From: Timema cristinae
Lineage: Eukaryota > Arthropoda > Insecta > Phasmatodea > Timematidae
Length of the DNA stretch: 64,000 nucleotides
Direction of reading: 5' to 3'
Assembly: GCA_039000515.1 (NCBI GenBank)
Contig: JBCFYV010000024.1
Span: 13,244,802 to 13,308,801, forward strand
Positions 22,752 through 34,392 of the stretch are shown piece after piece (position 1 is the first letter of the stretch; the number at the start of each line of letters is the position of its first letter). The position numbers and the translations under genes are program-made. The notes beneath the pieces are model-generated. The model saw only the letters and a list, made by a program, of their open reading frames with translations. It was not told the origin of the DNA and searched no databases.

Positions 22752-22996
22752 TTGCTACGTCTGACTACCCATTAGGGTTTATACACCTATATACTGATTA
22801 CGCTAATGGGTGAGGGATGATGAAAGTCGAATATAGAAGAAGTGTGTCCACATTTTCGTGGAGAGAGTGTTAAACTAAATAGGGGAACCAACACCCTTAG
22901 TACACCAACTGAGATCGAACCACAATCTCCCCGTCACCGTTGTCTTTAGTCTATTGCCAGAGTGATGCCTTAGACCATACAACCACAGAAGCGAGT
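22752..22996 (-). mobile_element. SINE B copy, reverse
   Basis: Worn shared tail (CGTCTGACTACCCATTAGGG), body with CGTGGAGAGAGTG, box B complement (GAGATCGAACCACAATC) and head to GACCATACAACCACAGAAGC. Confidence 0.8.
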
Positions 22997-23109
22997 CATT
23001 ATGTAATTAAATTCAGATAAACCAGAAGGTTAATAAAAAACATGTAAAAAACTTTTAAGTTTGAGTTCCATCAGGGTTCAAATTAACATAATAAATTTAT
23101 GGTGGCTGA

Positions 23110-23419
23110 TCAACGCTCTCGCGATATTTCCCATACTAGCATATAATAACGCATGCAGGGATATGTTTGATAGCTTTCTAAGTATGTAAAACCAGTGGCT
23201 GATAAACACAGAGAGGTCTGCAAACTAGAACACAATTCACGCCATCCCTCTAGCGTATATCCGTATCTCATGAATTCCACCACCCCAATCCCCACCCTTA
23301 CCAACACAACAACAAAAAACTGTCCGACTTCCTGGTGCCAGACCTCTGTGGTCCGTATCATCAGTTGGTCCCATGACACTCACTTGATTAATTACAAAGA
23401 AAACTTAGCAACTAGATAA
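23110..23419. other. frames on both strands, not recognised
   Basis: An 89-codon reverse frame (23110-23379) overlaps a 74-codon forward frame (23195-23419). The DNA is richer in C and G than its surroundings. Neither product shows a motif I know, so no coding call is made. Confidence 0.25.
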
Positions 23420-23635
23420 AAAAATATATATTAGTAGAGTAGAAACATCTCAGAAAAAAAAAACACAAGTAGGTGAGCAAAGTTTGGGTCTAGTTGTTGA
23501 TCAAAAACAAGAAGATTGACATGACGTGAGATAACAGTCAAGACGGACAACTGGCCACAACTAATTTTTAATCAAGGTATCAAGATATCCATTTGATTTG
23601 AAGACTATTTTTATATAGAAAGATATGCTTATGTA

Positions 23636-23898
23636 TTTTTTATTTATTATTTAGCACCGCGTCTTACTACCCGTTCGGGTTTTACGCTTAAGTACTAATT
23701 ACACTAATGGATTAGGAGTTGGGAAGGTTAAATTAAAGGAAGTGAACCCGCATTTGCGTGGAGGGAGAGTGGAAAACCATTTAGGAAAAACCACCCCCAG
23801 TTCACCCGACCGAGATTCGAACCTCGATCTCCCCGTCCTAAGCAGCCGAGCTCAATACGATAAGCGCGTTAGCCAACTACGCCACAGAGGCGGGTAAA
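23636..23898 (-). mobile_element. SINE B copy, full length
   Basis: Reverse family B with head at the right (TAGCCAACTACGCCACAGAG) and a T-rich ATTT tail at the left. It has an exact 11-bp duplication ATGCTTATGTA (23625-23635, 23899-23909). Confidence 0.95.
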
Positions 23899-23921
23899 AT
23901 GCTTATGTAAATTAAGCAACT

Positions 23922-24009
23922 TTTATTATTATTATTACTACTACTACTACTACTACTACTACTATACTACTACTACTACTACTACTATATACTACTACTA
24001 CTATACTAC
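23922..24009. repeat. (ATT)n then (TAC)n microsatellite
   Basis: A short ATT run, then about 25 TAC/ACT units with three breaks at TATAC. Confidence 0.95.
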
Positions 24010-24568
24010 CGGTAAGCCCGTGCGAGACTTTCGCACATTCAAACTTCCCTCCCTCCCCCCCTAGAAAAAAAATTAGTCTTTTGTTGGGTTGTTGAAATTA
24101 AATACTCAGTGAAGTGTATACACAAAATAGCGAATAGAGTTTATTAATGTGAACTTATTTACAATTTACAATATCTTTTTGTATACGATATTTGATGTCA
24201 GAATACATTCAGCTTAAATTTTTTGTTTGTCATTTTAGGTAGTTGATAAAAGAATATTGTTAGATTTAGTAACTCTTGAAAAGGCTACATAGAGTTGTTG
24301 ATGAATAAATACAGCACTTGGCAATACAATTCACCTCTTTGAAGCATCCCTGAGACTTATTGATAGTCATTATAAAGGCAACAGAAATAATATATAGGTT
24401 TATCTTTTAAGTTAAATTTTAAACAAACCATGTGTTTTAAAGTAAACAGAGTATGCTATGTCAACAGTCGGTAAAAAAATCTTATCCGCTGATACCTTAT
24501 TCACCGCTGTAGGCTTTGTTTTAGTTGAAAAGGGTTGTTGACAACATAAATAATATATTATAGGATTA

Positions 24569-24604
<36 letters not shown>

Positions 24605-24618
24605 CGTATGGCATTTAT
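24010..24618. other. unassigned DNA with (ATT)n run
   Basis: Nothing recognised except (ATT)n at about 24568-24604, directly before a hAT-like end. Confidence 0.4.
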
Positions 24619-24675
24619 CAGGGCTTCTCAACCTATATTCATCTGCGACCCCTTTGTACCAGATACATTCTTTCA
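24619..24675 (-). mobile_element. hAT terminal end
   Basis: CAGGGCTTCTCAACC at 24619, followed by TCTGCGACCCC, matches the CAGTGGTTCTCAACC-type ends of hAT elements in the Charlie/Buster range. It lies about 400 bp past the C-terminus of the reverse transposase pseudogene at 25076-25714, so it is probably that element's 3' end. The other end was not found. Confidence 0.55.
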
Positions 24676-25075
24676 CGACCCTTCACTCAATGTCATAAAT
24701 GCAATTGGTAGTAACACTGTGTATAGTCGATTTACCGTTTATACGCGTATTTTTTTTTATGTGAACCCCGTTTGATGGAACCCTGTTTTGCGCAAACCGT
24801 GTTTGAACGAAAAGATAAAATACCTTAAATATAAGTATAGCTATATCATTAAAGGATTATGTTGACTAAAAATAGTGTATGAAAAAAAAGTTATTTGAAT
24901 AATTTATTATATTAAAAATGTATGTGTATATTGACATGCAAGATATAAGTAACAAAATTCAAAGTAAAAAATGTATATCAATTAATTTGTAATATCAAAT
25001 TTGAATGGATCACAAAGTTTTACTGACTGCTGACAAAAGGTAAGAATATGTTTACCTTTAATGGGATAGATGTGG

Positions 25076-25714
25076 TTACTTATTCTGACACAATAACTCA
25101 AATCGTGGCTTAATATTTGTCACTGTTGGTCTCATAGCCATCTCGATGTTTTTAAGACTCGAGCGGTATTTGGTTTTATTTTCCGTCGTCAAAAATGACA
25201 ATTCTCACAAATAGGTGGTAACAAATGGCATCTATAATTCCGACAATATTAGAAATTCTACTTTAACACGAACCAAAAAGTGTTCAAGTTTTTCCTTGAA
25301 AACTCAAGTTTGAGGTTAGAATCACATGAAAGCTCTGCAAATTCTTCTTGGCCTTTCAAAGAGAGATGCTTCACATTTCCCATCTCCACGATAAAAGGGC
25401 TTTGAATCCAATCTAATTGATTATTGTCTAATTCCGGTAGAAACTGAAAATTGGAGTGAAAATTGTTTTCCAAGCATACCAAATGATCAATTATTATTAT
25501 CTGCTTAGTCAAGTCAAAACCAAGCATATTATTAACAATAAAATCCTCTCTGTGTGAAAACATTTCTAATGAGTCATTTTCCACTTAATTCTTCCAAATG
25601 TTTAATATTTTGTGAAAGCCTGAATTTTATATTTCAGTGTAAAAATATTTGTGCTCTCCCCTTGGAGTGACATATTAAATTCTTTGAGTTTTTCAAATAA
25701 ATCCAACAGATAGC
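25076..25714 (-). pseudogene. Buster-like hAT transposase pseudogene
   Basis: Reading leftwards with several frame changes, the segments LKEFNMSLQGESTNIFTL (near 25660), VENDSLEMFSHREDF (near 25570), EEFAELSCDSNLKLEF (near 25310), MPFVTTYL (near 25215) and KTKYRSSLKN are met in order. This is the C-terminal third of hAT transposases related to the ZBED5/FAM200/SCAND3 group, which ends in the hAT dimerisation region (normally TTYLCE-GFS then a KTK-R--L segment). The stop is at 25076-25078. At least one frameshift and in-frame stops show it is dead. The DDE residues and the N-terminal BED finger are not seen. A hAT-like end lies at 24619. Confidence 0.8.
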
Positions 25715-25959
25715 ATTATTTGCCCACGAGGCAATATTTCCGACATCAAGTGTGAATATTTTGTTTGGCCTTACAGTTCTTTCAGTGCATCTCCATCTCT
25801 CTTCCTTCGTCAAATTCAATTGATTCACCTGTCGATATGTATAATTACTATAGACATTCAGATCTTTCCCTTTTTCACTATAAATCCTTTCCATATCAAT
25901 AATTATCGCTAATATCACAGTCCGCACAAAACCCGAACAAATAAAACAATTACACATCC

Positions 25960-27969
25960 GTACAATTATCGTTGCTGAGATAATTCGTTAATACTGGCCA
26001 GACTTATGTCAGAAAAGCTAATACAAATATTGTTGGAGGCTCTTAGGACGTTTTTACATTCCTTTATCTAAGGAAGGGAATACATGAAGTGGCGAGAGCT
26101 TGTGTGCATTGGTGTTTATTTCGTCACCCCTCGTCTACCTGAACTAGACTTGGTGCTATTCTGGTACGGGTTAAGTGAACATTTTTCAATCCCTTAAATT
26201 ACTTGGGCTTGCCCCTTAATCTAAGTGATATGGACGAAGAGAGTAGTTTTATGAGAATGTTCAGCCGCATTAGTTTGGAGAGCAGATGGGAAAACCACAC
26301 TTCAGTTAAGGTTCAAATATTAACCTCCCATGGCATCTTAACTCATAGGACCACCGGCTCAGGCAAATGATCAAATAGTTAAGATACTGTCACCTACTCC
26401 CCTTCCGTGGGTTGGATCTGTTAGGATAGCTTGTAGGGAAGGGTAGGGTTGGTGACATGGTAGATGGTTGATTTCGAAATAATACTGGAGATTTCTTTTT
26501 TTTTTATATTATTATTAGCACTAAGAGTTAATAAAAAATGTTATGTTAAAAGGTGTTATAAAGAAATATAAGAACTTCGACGTATGCGCTCATGAAAGAA
26601 CTGACTTAGTCGTGAATACCTACACTGTTGGCTCGACTGACCCCTCTCGCGACCCCCTACAGACTCAAACCCAGTATTCTCTATACGATGTTTGACCTTT
26701 AGTACAATCAAAGTTTAGTACCCAAAGTTCTAATCCATATGGTTCAAGGACGGACAAAGTAACTGCCTCCTGATATAGATATTAATGTGCCAGCCACGAT
26801 ACTCATGAAACAGAAGCTCTTTGAACCTGATCTGGCCCAGTTACTGCACAACTGGGACAATAATTTTGAGAGTAGTCAGCATTCTTCCTTAAAGTGTACA
26901 AATTCATTACAACAAGTTTGCTTGGCCAGTTCTTTCAGTCACGTAAATTCAACAAAGTTGTGCAAATTAAAATAAACATCCCAATCTAGCTCAGGATAGT
27001 GACAATATGTTATATAACTTTCCATGGCAATGAATATCCCACTATCTATAATTTATGATTAAATAAAATGTTTTTAAAGTGTCATAATAATACCAAATTC
27101 TTGTTGAATAAAAACAAATTGTAATTTGTTACAAGTTTTAGTTATTTTACATTTAAATTGCCTTCTATTTCTCTGGTACTTGAGAATTAGTTTTAAAACT
27201 ATACTTTAGAAGAATCAATTCTGCAAATGAATTGTAAATCTAAGTTTTTATTACCATGTTTTGAAAATATATTGTTATATATTGTTATATATTGTTTCAT
27301 TCAAGAGTCATTAACTATTAATCACAAGTAAAAAAGTTAAAACATACAAATATTCTATGCCTAGCACGGTTCAATAACTAGAGTTTAATTTTTTATATAT
27401 AATATAATTATTTCCCAATTGGGTAGAGCCACAACTATCCATTTATTCAAATTTCACACGGTCTGCGTCTTTTGGCTACCATTATTGATGACCACTACCT
27501 CTGTCGTGTAAACTCAGTGAAGCCACAAACCAAAATTAACTTACTATACTGACGCAAGAAGTGCCTTCTACCACTTAGAGATTTAGCTAAATTGCAGAAA
27601 CAAATTTCAGGGAAAATAATACGCCTCGTAAATAGAGCTCTGCTTGGTTGCGGATATATTTTATAAATATATCAAAGTGGCTAAAAATAATATGTAATTG
27701 AAGATCGTAGACAAAACTGAGAAGGTAGCTACGAACAAATAATTTGTATTTGATTGTTTTCCAAAAACATTGCAAGAATAATAAGAAAAAAATAAAATAC
27801 ATGGAATCACTTATAAAATGTATTTTTTATTAGAATGTGAGTGATAATTTTCTATATAATATTAAATAAGCCAGATAAATAAACTATATATTTATGTTGA
27901 GCCAAAAACATTATTTGACATATTCCCTTAACACGTTTAAATAATCATAGAGAAATGAATGACGGTTAA
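25960..27969. other. mostly unassigned AT-rich DNA
   Basis: About 2 kb. A stretch near 26250-26350 vaguely resembles a reverse SINE B body, and TATTATTATTAGCACT near 26507 resembles a SINE tail cut after a few bases. A short tandem of TTATATATTG units lies at 27265-27295. A 62-codon frame at 26787-26975 has no known motif. Confidence 0.4.
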
Positions 27970-28600
27970 GGTGGGAAGGTAGAGAGCGTGAGAAAAGGAT
28001 AGTGTTTTTGAATTTTTTTAGTGGAATTATTATTTCTCTTTCAAAATAAATCAAATATTGTTTAAGTAGAAACATAGAGTTCTAATTTCTTCACATGGTG
28101 ATATCAACAGTTGTTGAATATCTCTAAATATCAGAAAGTTATTAGATGACAAACTTTTTAAATGAAGAGAAAAAGTTGTCATTATATTTCGGGACACCCT
28201 CTACAGATATTAAATAACTGTTAATATCACCATATGAAGATAATTAAACTCTAGTTTTGTACTGAATCAATATTTGATTTCTTTTGACCAAAAATATATT
28301 TGTCTATATTATTATTATTATTATTATTAGCACCGCGTCTTACTACCCGTTCGGGTTATACGCACTTACGCTAATGTGTAATGGTAGGTTGATTGTGAGA
28401 TGAAATGGAGGACCTACAGTTTAACGTGGAATCCGAACCATGGTGGAGGCCTGGCATTCCACACATTCACAAGATGTCTTGTCAGAGGTGTAGGAAGGGT
28501 TTGGAATTGAGATAAATCTGTGCCGGGACCGAGGATTCAACCCCGGCATTTGTCTATAAAAACTGCAGAAAACTTACCGTTTCTCGCCTCCCCCACATCC
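27970..28600. mobile_element. foldback MITE, family M, copy 2 (holds SINE A6)
   Basis: Left end GGTGGGAAGG then AGCGTGAGAAAAGG; right end complement GGATGTGGGGGAGGCGAGAA. Inner halves match copy 1 (TTCACATGGTGATATCAACA, AAAAGTTGTCATTA, CGGGACACCCTC). SINE A6 at 28309-28547 interrupts the right half. Without the SINE the element is about 380 bp, like copy 1. Confidence 0.75.
28309..28547 (-). mobile_element. SINE A6, 5' truncated
   Basis: Reverse family A from the (AAT)n tail through box B (complement of GGATTCAACCCCGG), lacking box A. It has an exact 11-bp duplication ATTTGTCTATA (28298-28308, 28548-28558) inside MITE M copy 2. Confidence 0.95.
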
Positions 28601-29262
28601 CCATCTTAATGCTATGACTTTGATAATTGATAAATGTATAACCTAAATATAAGAGGGAGTCGTTATGACTGCCATGAAAAAACACAATATTCGTGAATGC
28701 CCCATTAAAGTTAGATTTTGTGGATTTCAATTGAAGCCTTGCGGATGCTGATATGATTTTGGACCATTTGATCATGTAAGACAAAGCGAGGTTCAAATTA
28801 CTGTTATTTTCACCAAACTAAAGGCATATTGTATAAGAATTATTAAATTTTTTTTCCCTACTCAAATAAGAGTAACATACATAAAACTGCTAAACGAATT
28901 ATTTTTTCCTTTTAAGAATAAATATAATGGCTGATTTTTTTTCCATTAAATATAATTCTTGCAAGGAAGTAATGCGTTTGCTATTGACTATAAAATATCG
29001 ATGAGCTATACTATGGTGGGGGTCATTAAGTTAATTGTATTTTATAGAGTCAACGCATAGTATGAAGATATTGAGATGGAATATATCAACCGTTAATTTA
29101 AAGGGGTATTGTCCTTCGACAAGCCCCAAAAATCGGTTGGACAAACTAATGGTATAAACAACAGACGTTTTAAATACCGTTTCTCAGCTGCGTTAATTGT
29201 TTTTATATAATTTTGTTTCATTAATAATTATTTTGAAGGCTTCCAAAACTGACACACTACAT
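28601..29262. other. unassigned AT-rich DNA
   Basis: No gene or assigned repeat. Confidence 0.4.
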
Positions 29263-29744
29263 CAATGGTTCTCAACCTTTTTAGTGACGTGCACCCTTTT
29301 CACCACATGTCAGAATGTCATTCCCAAGAGAGAATGATATACCTGAAGGTTTCTTTCTCTCTTACACAATGGTGTACAGATGACAGCTTGAAAATGTCTG
29401 CCTCAGATGTCCATCCAGTTATACTATAGACATCAATGACAGCTGCTCTTGTAAATTTGACCTTGATATTGACATTATATGACGTCATCAAAATGTTGTA
29501 ATTCCTCCGACGTCCCATTTTTTGCTATATTTTATTTTCCGGCTCATTTTATTTGTTTCATTTGTCTTATTCCCCACCTGATTTTTTACTTCTTTTGATT
29601 ATTTTTTTCAATTTGATTTTTTTTCCCCATTTAAGAAGGTTGTGGGTGATGTCGGTTCAGTGTGTGTTCCGATTTTGTATCTCATTTAATAATCAAACAT
29701 TTTACCCCATTAGAATATTTAATCAGTATATCATTATTTAAACC

Positions 29745-29960
29745 ACCTTCGTGGTCTAGTGGTTGAAATTTCTAGCTAGATAGAGGGTTTGATCCCCGGT
29801 GCTTAAAGATTGTATGTGAAACAGTGAGTGTGGAACGGAGTCAACTCAGCCTCGTAAGGACAGTTAATGAGGAGCTACTTGAATAAATAAATAGCAGCTC
29901 TTGTCTGGAAAACGCTGATAAGTGGCTTAAGGGTGTGTTGCTATGACCTCACAACACCCT
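29745..29960 (+). mobile_element. tRNA-headed repeat, family D
   Basis: CTTCGTGGTCTAGTGGTTGA (box A TGGTCTAGTGG) and GGGTTTGATCCCCGGTG (box B) are spaced as in a tRNA. The body GAGTCAACTCAGCCTCGTAA is unlike families A-C. The 3' boundary is unclear. Confidence 0.6.
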
Positions 29961-30520
29961 TTATCCACAGAAGTTGGCACTATCTTCGCCAACAGATGGC
30001 AGCCACTCTGTCAGTATGGCTCGAATTATAGCTGACGCCATAGAGTGTAATTATTTGGTTAAGATCGCATTGAGGATGTTGTGGATGGAGTGGGGTCGTT
30101 TGGTGTGAATCTTCTTTAGAATGTACTAAACTCCATTTACACCATAACCTTTCTTGAAGACAGTTCCGGTTTCATGTTTCATGACATTATGCAACTATCC
30201 CCCAAAACTCACCCCAAATTAAAAGATCGTCTCTCTGCGAAGGTAACTAATCCCTGACGAACAACTTTGGTTCAATATTGGTTGTGTTTGGCCTTACAGC
30301 GCGGCGTTCTGACAGCCAGGTTACGTGCCAAAGAATATTAACGCCAAGCGACCTACCGACCAACAAACCGACAAACGCTCTTGCAAACTTTGGAGAAGGG
30401 CCAACACATAGTGGCGGAATTGAAACCAGAACCCACTGTGACAACGGTTTACGATGTCAAATACCCCTCCCTGCCCCTCTTCACGCGTCCACATGTCTGG
30501 CTTAGATTTCATGGAATTCG
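29961..30520. other. G/C-richer unassigned stretch
   Basis: Noticeably richer in G and C than its surroundings. Frames overlap on both strands at 30247-30512 (65, 75 and 63 codons), but none carries a motif I know. It could be the body of repeat D, another transposon, or unique sequence. Confidence 0.3.
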
Positions 30521-31250
30521 AGAGTCACCAGGAGCAATTCTGACATAGCGATTGGTAGGGAGTGAATAGAACATATTGTGTGTACAGTTCTGGAAACTTA
30601 TTAGCTTATAAGACAGGGTCATAGTTCACCTCGCTATACACACCTTTCAGGGTAAACGTATTCTAGGAACTGTTAATTAGCAATGTTTAAATTGTACCAC
30701 TTGATGTTTGCTTTAGGGTCTAATGGGGGCATCTCATTAAGCGAGAAATAACTACGCAGTCGTTCAGCCCTGACGCAATAATAAATTCTATGATGCGTTA
30801 TTTCAAAAGATTGTCCACACCAAAATAAATTATAAAGATTACAACAGGACTCTTTTCCTTATCAAACCTATATTTTAAGTTTTATTACTAGAAAAAATGT
30901 GTGAAAATGTAACATTAGCTCATTTTCAAAGACATTTTAAACATATTTGCGGAGCTTAGAAACTAGACTTGATGATAAAGATCTCTGCATTTAACCTTCC
31001 TCTAACAAATACAGTAGTTTTTTAATAGACTCACAACAGAACTGACTTCTTTACCTTAAGTTGAAAGTTCAATAGGTTTATATACTCTCGTTCTTACCTA
31101 AATGACCAAGGGTGATTGTAAGTGAAGGTCTAAAGGTAGTATAAGCTTAGACAGAATAGAGTCGTTCCAGAAAAATAAACATCCCATTGTATTTTAAGCC
31201 GTGTGACCTGACAGCGATTGATACTTTCTCGTTGACCGAGGAGGATATTA

Positions 31251-31385
31251 TATTTGTTAGTTACAGTTATAGCCGCATCTAAATATTATATTCTTTAAAT
31301 TGAAAAATGACACTTAGACACGGTCCCACATTTTATCCCCATGTCACGGTGTCATTTTTCAATTTAAATAATAAAATGAAACTAA
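31251..31385. mobile_element. foldback tRNA-like element C3, short
   Basis: Left arm AAATTGAAAAATGACAC and right arm GTGTCATTTTTCAATTT are exact inverted copies. Short remnants of the tRNA-like part (TAGACACGG and CCATGTCACGG) lie between them. The left flank (ATATTATATTTGTTAGTTAC) matches the left flank of C1. Confidence 0.65.
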
Positions 31386-31969
31386 CAACATAGACGCTAG
31401 GACTAAACACAGGACATTTGGTTTTCCTAGCCAATTAGCTCGTTCATAACCAGGCCCCCTCCCTTATCCACTCATAGAGTGTCAAGTATATTAATTGAAG
31501 AATTGAATTTTAGTATCAGGAATATTCCCAGTGATTATCCATGTATAATTTAAACATAATTGAAAATAACACCTGTAATGTTAATCCATCCCAGGACCTG
31601 GTATTATTTTTAAACTTTATTTCAACGAATACCTGTGAACCGCAACGCATTCGTGCAAAATCTGAGAATTTTCAACCCCTACCTGACACCTTCTACGTTA
31701 GCAGCTATCTAGCTTATATTTTGAGCAATTTGAGCATCTTTCCTGAACAGTCATGACTTTGGTGACATATTCTTTCTCTCTCAACGATATTTCTCAAATT
31801 CGCAACGCAGTTGTAGAGATATATTACGGTGATATTTATAGAATCATTAATTAGCTACAATCTATTTGTGTTCATGCATTACACATCGGCCTATTCATGA
31901 CAATTTTACTCATACATATAATGCGTGTTAAGGTGGCTTTCCAAACAAAATTTTCTTACTTGTTTGTAT

Positions 31970-32719
31970 GAAATGAGTCAAGAAGTTTGAGGTTTCCTCT
32001 CTGACAGCAAGTGTGAGCTACTGACAGATTTACAAATGAGCAGTGGCTGTGCAGGCTAGCTTTCATGGCCGATATATTTCAGCAACTGAGTGAGCTGAAT
32101 AAAGGACTGCAGGGTAAACACACAAAGCCCTTCATGGTTTATGACAAAATAAAAGCTTTAAAAAAGAAACTTCACTTTTCAAAAAAATAAGTTGTGAAGG
32201 GACAGTGTAATTCTTTCCATCTTTAGAAAATTTCTTATAAGAAAATGAACTTGAGCTTCATGATTCTGTTTTCAACAACATAAGAGCACATTGTCCGGGT
32301 TTGATTGAAGACTTTAGTGAATATTGAGAATTTAGTGAGCTAGGTTCTGGATGTGAAACCCTTTTCCTACAGTGTAAGATCCAGTCTACCAAACATCTTT
32401 CAAACGAAATAAATTATTGAATTGTATTGTGATGAAACCTTCGAATCCAGCCTTAAGAAATCTTATTTGGCAGAATTCTGGTCGCAAAGGCTGAACGAGT
32501 TTCCTCATAGCTGACGATGCCATCAAGTTTATGATGCCTTTCTCAACAACTTACCTCTGTGAGAGTGGTTTTTCATATTTGGTGTACCTAAAAAATAAGT
32601 ACCACAATAGGCTAAATTTGGATCCGAACCTCCACTTGAAAATTCAACTGGAAAACCAGACATTAAAAATAAGTTGTGCCAAGCCATGCAGCCCCACCCC
32701 TTTCACGTTAAGACTTTAG
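31970..32719 (+). pseudogene. Buster-like hAT transposase pseudogene
   Basis: The order of recognisable segments is EV-GFLSDSKCELL (near 31985), LAFMADIFQQLSELNKGLQG (near 32060), YDKIKALKKKL (near 32140), ESSLKKSYLAEFW (near 32445) and PFSTTYLCESGFSYL (near 32540), then a dimerisation-region tail to the stop at 32719. This matches the C-terminal half of hAT transposases of the ZBED5/FAM200/SCAND3 type. Stops and shifts near 31989, 32045, 32190 and 32510 break it. The BED finger and catalytic residues are not visible. The last 62 codons remain open. Its 3' side is followed by a Harbinger insertion. Confidence 0.85.
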
Positions 32720-32896
32720 GGTTCATAATATATCTTCTCCAGAGTTACAATTAAAAATATTATGTTTAGGTTTACTTTATTTATTTATTTTTGAACGAAT
32801 TTGTGAAGAAAATGTATAATACTTTTCTACATACTTTTTACAGTAAATTATGTTTTTTAACCTGATCATGAAGATTCTCAATAAGAGATAATATTA

Positions 32897-33807
32897 AGGC
32901 TATAAAATGAGTATTCACTTGAGCATTCGTTCGTGCACGTTCGGTTCGTTCAGAGTAAAATGTTCAAGTACCTGTCCAAGAACACGTGCCGAACGGAACC
33001 GAACGAGCCGAACGCTATCGAACAACTGTCGTTTTTTTTGCAATACTCAAAGGAAGTTTTGTTTGCCTGTGCTCAGTGGATACGTGTTTTTGCACCTGTT
33101 TGGACCGTTCGGAGTGCTTGCTGCGATGAAGTAGGCCGCAGAATAATGTTTGAGATTAATAGATATCTATGAAGAAAATCCGGTGCTATGGAACCCTCAA
33201 CATGGACTTTTATCACAGTAAAATTAAAAAACACAATGCGTGTTATTCAATGTTTGCGTGCTTCGTTCAATGCGACACAAGTTCCCATAACTATAACACC
33301 AATACGTTGTTATGAAATATTGAACAGGTACTGCTGGCTTGCAAATAAGTCTCCAGTTTCTAAAAAACGTAACGTTAGTTCCAAACGATCTTTCTCTCGT
33401 ATTTCTTTACGGAGCTTTGTGTCCTTCTTCTCAATTTTATGGCCAACAAGGTTAAACAAAATTTCAAAGTATTGAGATGATATTCGGTTTAAATTTGAGA
33501 AATCTCCTTCGTCCTATCCCCTTAAAAGTTCTGTATCTGGCCGCCTAAGCCTTATCCACATTTTACTGTCCCTCTTTTATATCATTTTTAGTCAGTGCGC
33601 ACAGCACAAAGAAAGAACCTGTCGCCATTATCAAATTTGAGACTGAGCTCCAGTTGTCCTGTTGTGGCAAAATTGGCGTGAACAAGTCGAGCACCAGCAA
33701 ACTGTCCGAATACTCGGGAGTATTCGGACGTATCATTTGTTCGAGCTCGTTTGGAATGTTCGGCTTGTTCTGGTGTTCGAAGTAAAATGCTCAAGTGAAT
33801 ACGCACC
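32897..33807 (-). mobile_element. PIF/Harbinger element, 911 bp
   Basis: The right end (complement) AGGTGCGTATTCACTTGAGC and the left end GAGTATTCACTTGAGCATT are inverted repeats; the left has about 7 extra bases near its tip. Flanks are TTA at 32894-32896 and 33808-33810, the TWA duplication of Harbinger. It contains a reverse Harbinger transposase piece at 33200-33478 and GTTCGG/CCGAAC-rich subterminal repeats at both sides. Confidence 0.8.
33200..33478 (-). pseudogene. Harbinger transposase fragment
   Basis: The reverse frame from 33478 reads FEILFNLVGHKIEKKDTKLR and then DRLELTLRFLETGD, the conserved block ahead of the DDE core in HARBI1-like transposases (LL-LVG---KDT-LR, then ERL--TLRFLATGD). 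It continues as a QYLFNIS-type segment before stops. Only this domain remains and no catalytic triad is visible. It lies inside an element with TTA duplications and inverted ends, so the assignment is supported independently by structure. Confidence 0.8.
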
Positions 33808-34295
33808 TTATCAGTAGGATTCTTAATATGTAGCTTTATCATATTTGAAATATTTTGATTACAGATAATTTTTTCCAAATAGATTAAATAGATCAATAAT
33901 ATACCTTGTGGTCACATTTTTTTAAAACTTATCATTTGGAATTATTTTCATCTTGAGGGTACATTAAACTTTTAGTTGTGGCCAAGGGGTAAAATCTAAA
34001 AAAAATATTTGTGAACCGCTGCTCTAGAATAAAGATGTGGATAACTTAATGCAGGAGGTTTTATAGCTTTCACATATCCATACTCCTATGTTATTTATAA
34101 TGTATAGCTATACTACTGTTAATTTGTGAAAGTAATGAGTTTTTATAATCATCGGTGATTCTACAAAGCCACTTGCTCACTTGGGGAATGTAAAAAATGT
34201 AGTCACTATTTCAGATACTCGCCGAACCTTTTACAAAATCACCGGCAGGTTTACAAAATGACCATCAGCCACCAGAGAATGCTAATAGGTCACGT

Positions 34296-34392
34296 CAGGA
34301 TTAGGTTTGGTTAAGTTAGTTTAGGCAATTTAGGTTAGTTTAGTCAAGCTTGGACTAGTTTATTTTAGCTTAGGTTAGTTTGGATTTATGTT
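34296..34392. repeat. degenerate TTAGGTTAG-like run
   Basis: About eight imperfect TTAGGTTAGTT-like units (TTTAGGTTAGTTTAG, CTTAGGTTAGTTTGG). They recall the TTAGG unit of arthropod telomeres and the GGTTAG runs often scattered in insect genomes, but no perfect array exists. Confidence 0.5.

Larger units (their letters stand above)
29263..34021 (+). mobile_element. possible complete Buster-like hAT with nested insertions
   Basis: CAATGGTTCTCAACC at 29263 and the complement of the sequence ending at 34021 (CAGCGGTTCACAAA) could be inverted ends. A same-direction hAT transposase pseudogene (31970-32719) lies between them. The 8-bp flanks CACTACAT and CTCTAGAA agree at 5 of 8 positions, with TA at the centre as in Buster-group duplications. 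A tRNA-headed repeat (29745), foldback C3 (31251) and a Harbinger (32897) lie inside. Two unrelated hAT ends cannot be excluded. Confidence 0.4.

Noticed and set aside
25634..25957. 107-codon reverse frame as an intact gene
   Set aside because: Its left part is hAT transposase read in the wrong phase and the right part shows no motif.
26505..26521. SINE tail start TATTATTATTAGCACT
   Set aside because: Similarity stops after a few bases and no target duplication is visible; too short to call.
34296..34392. Interstitial telomere repeat (TTAGG)n
   Set aside because: Units are irregular and mostly TTAGGTTAGTT-like; there is no perfect TTAGG array.
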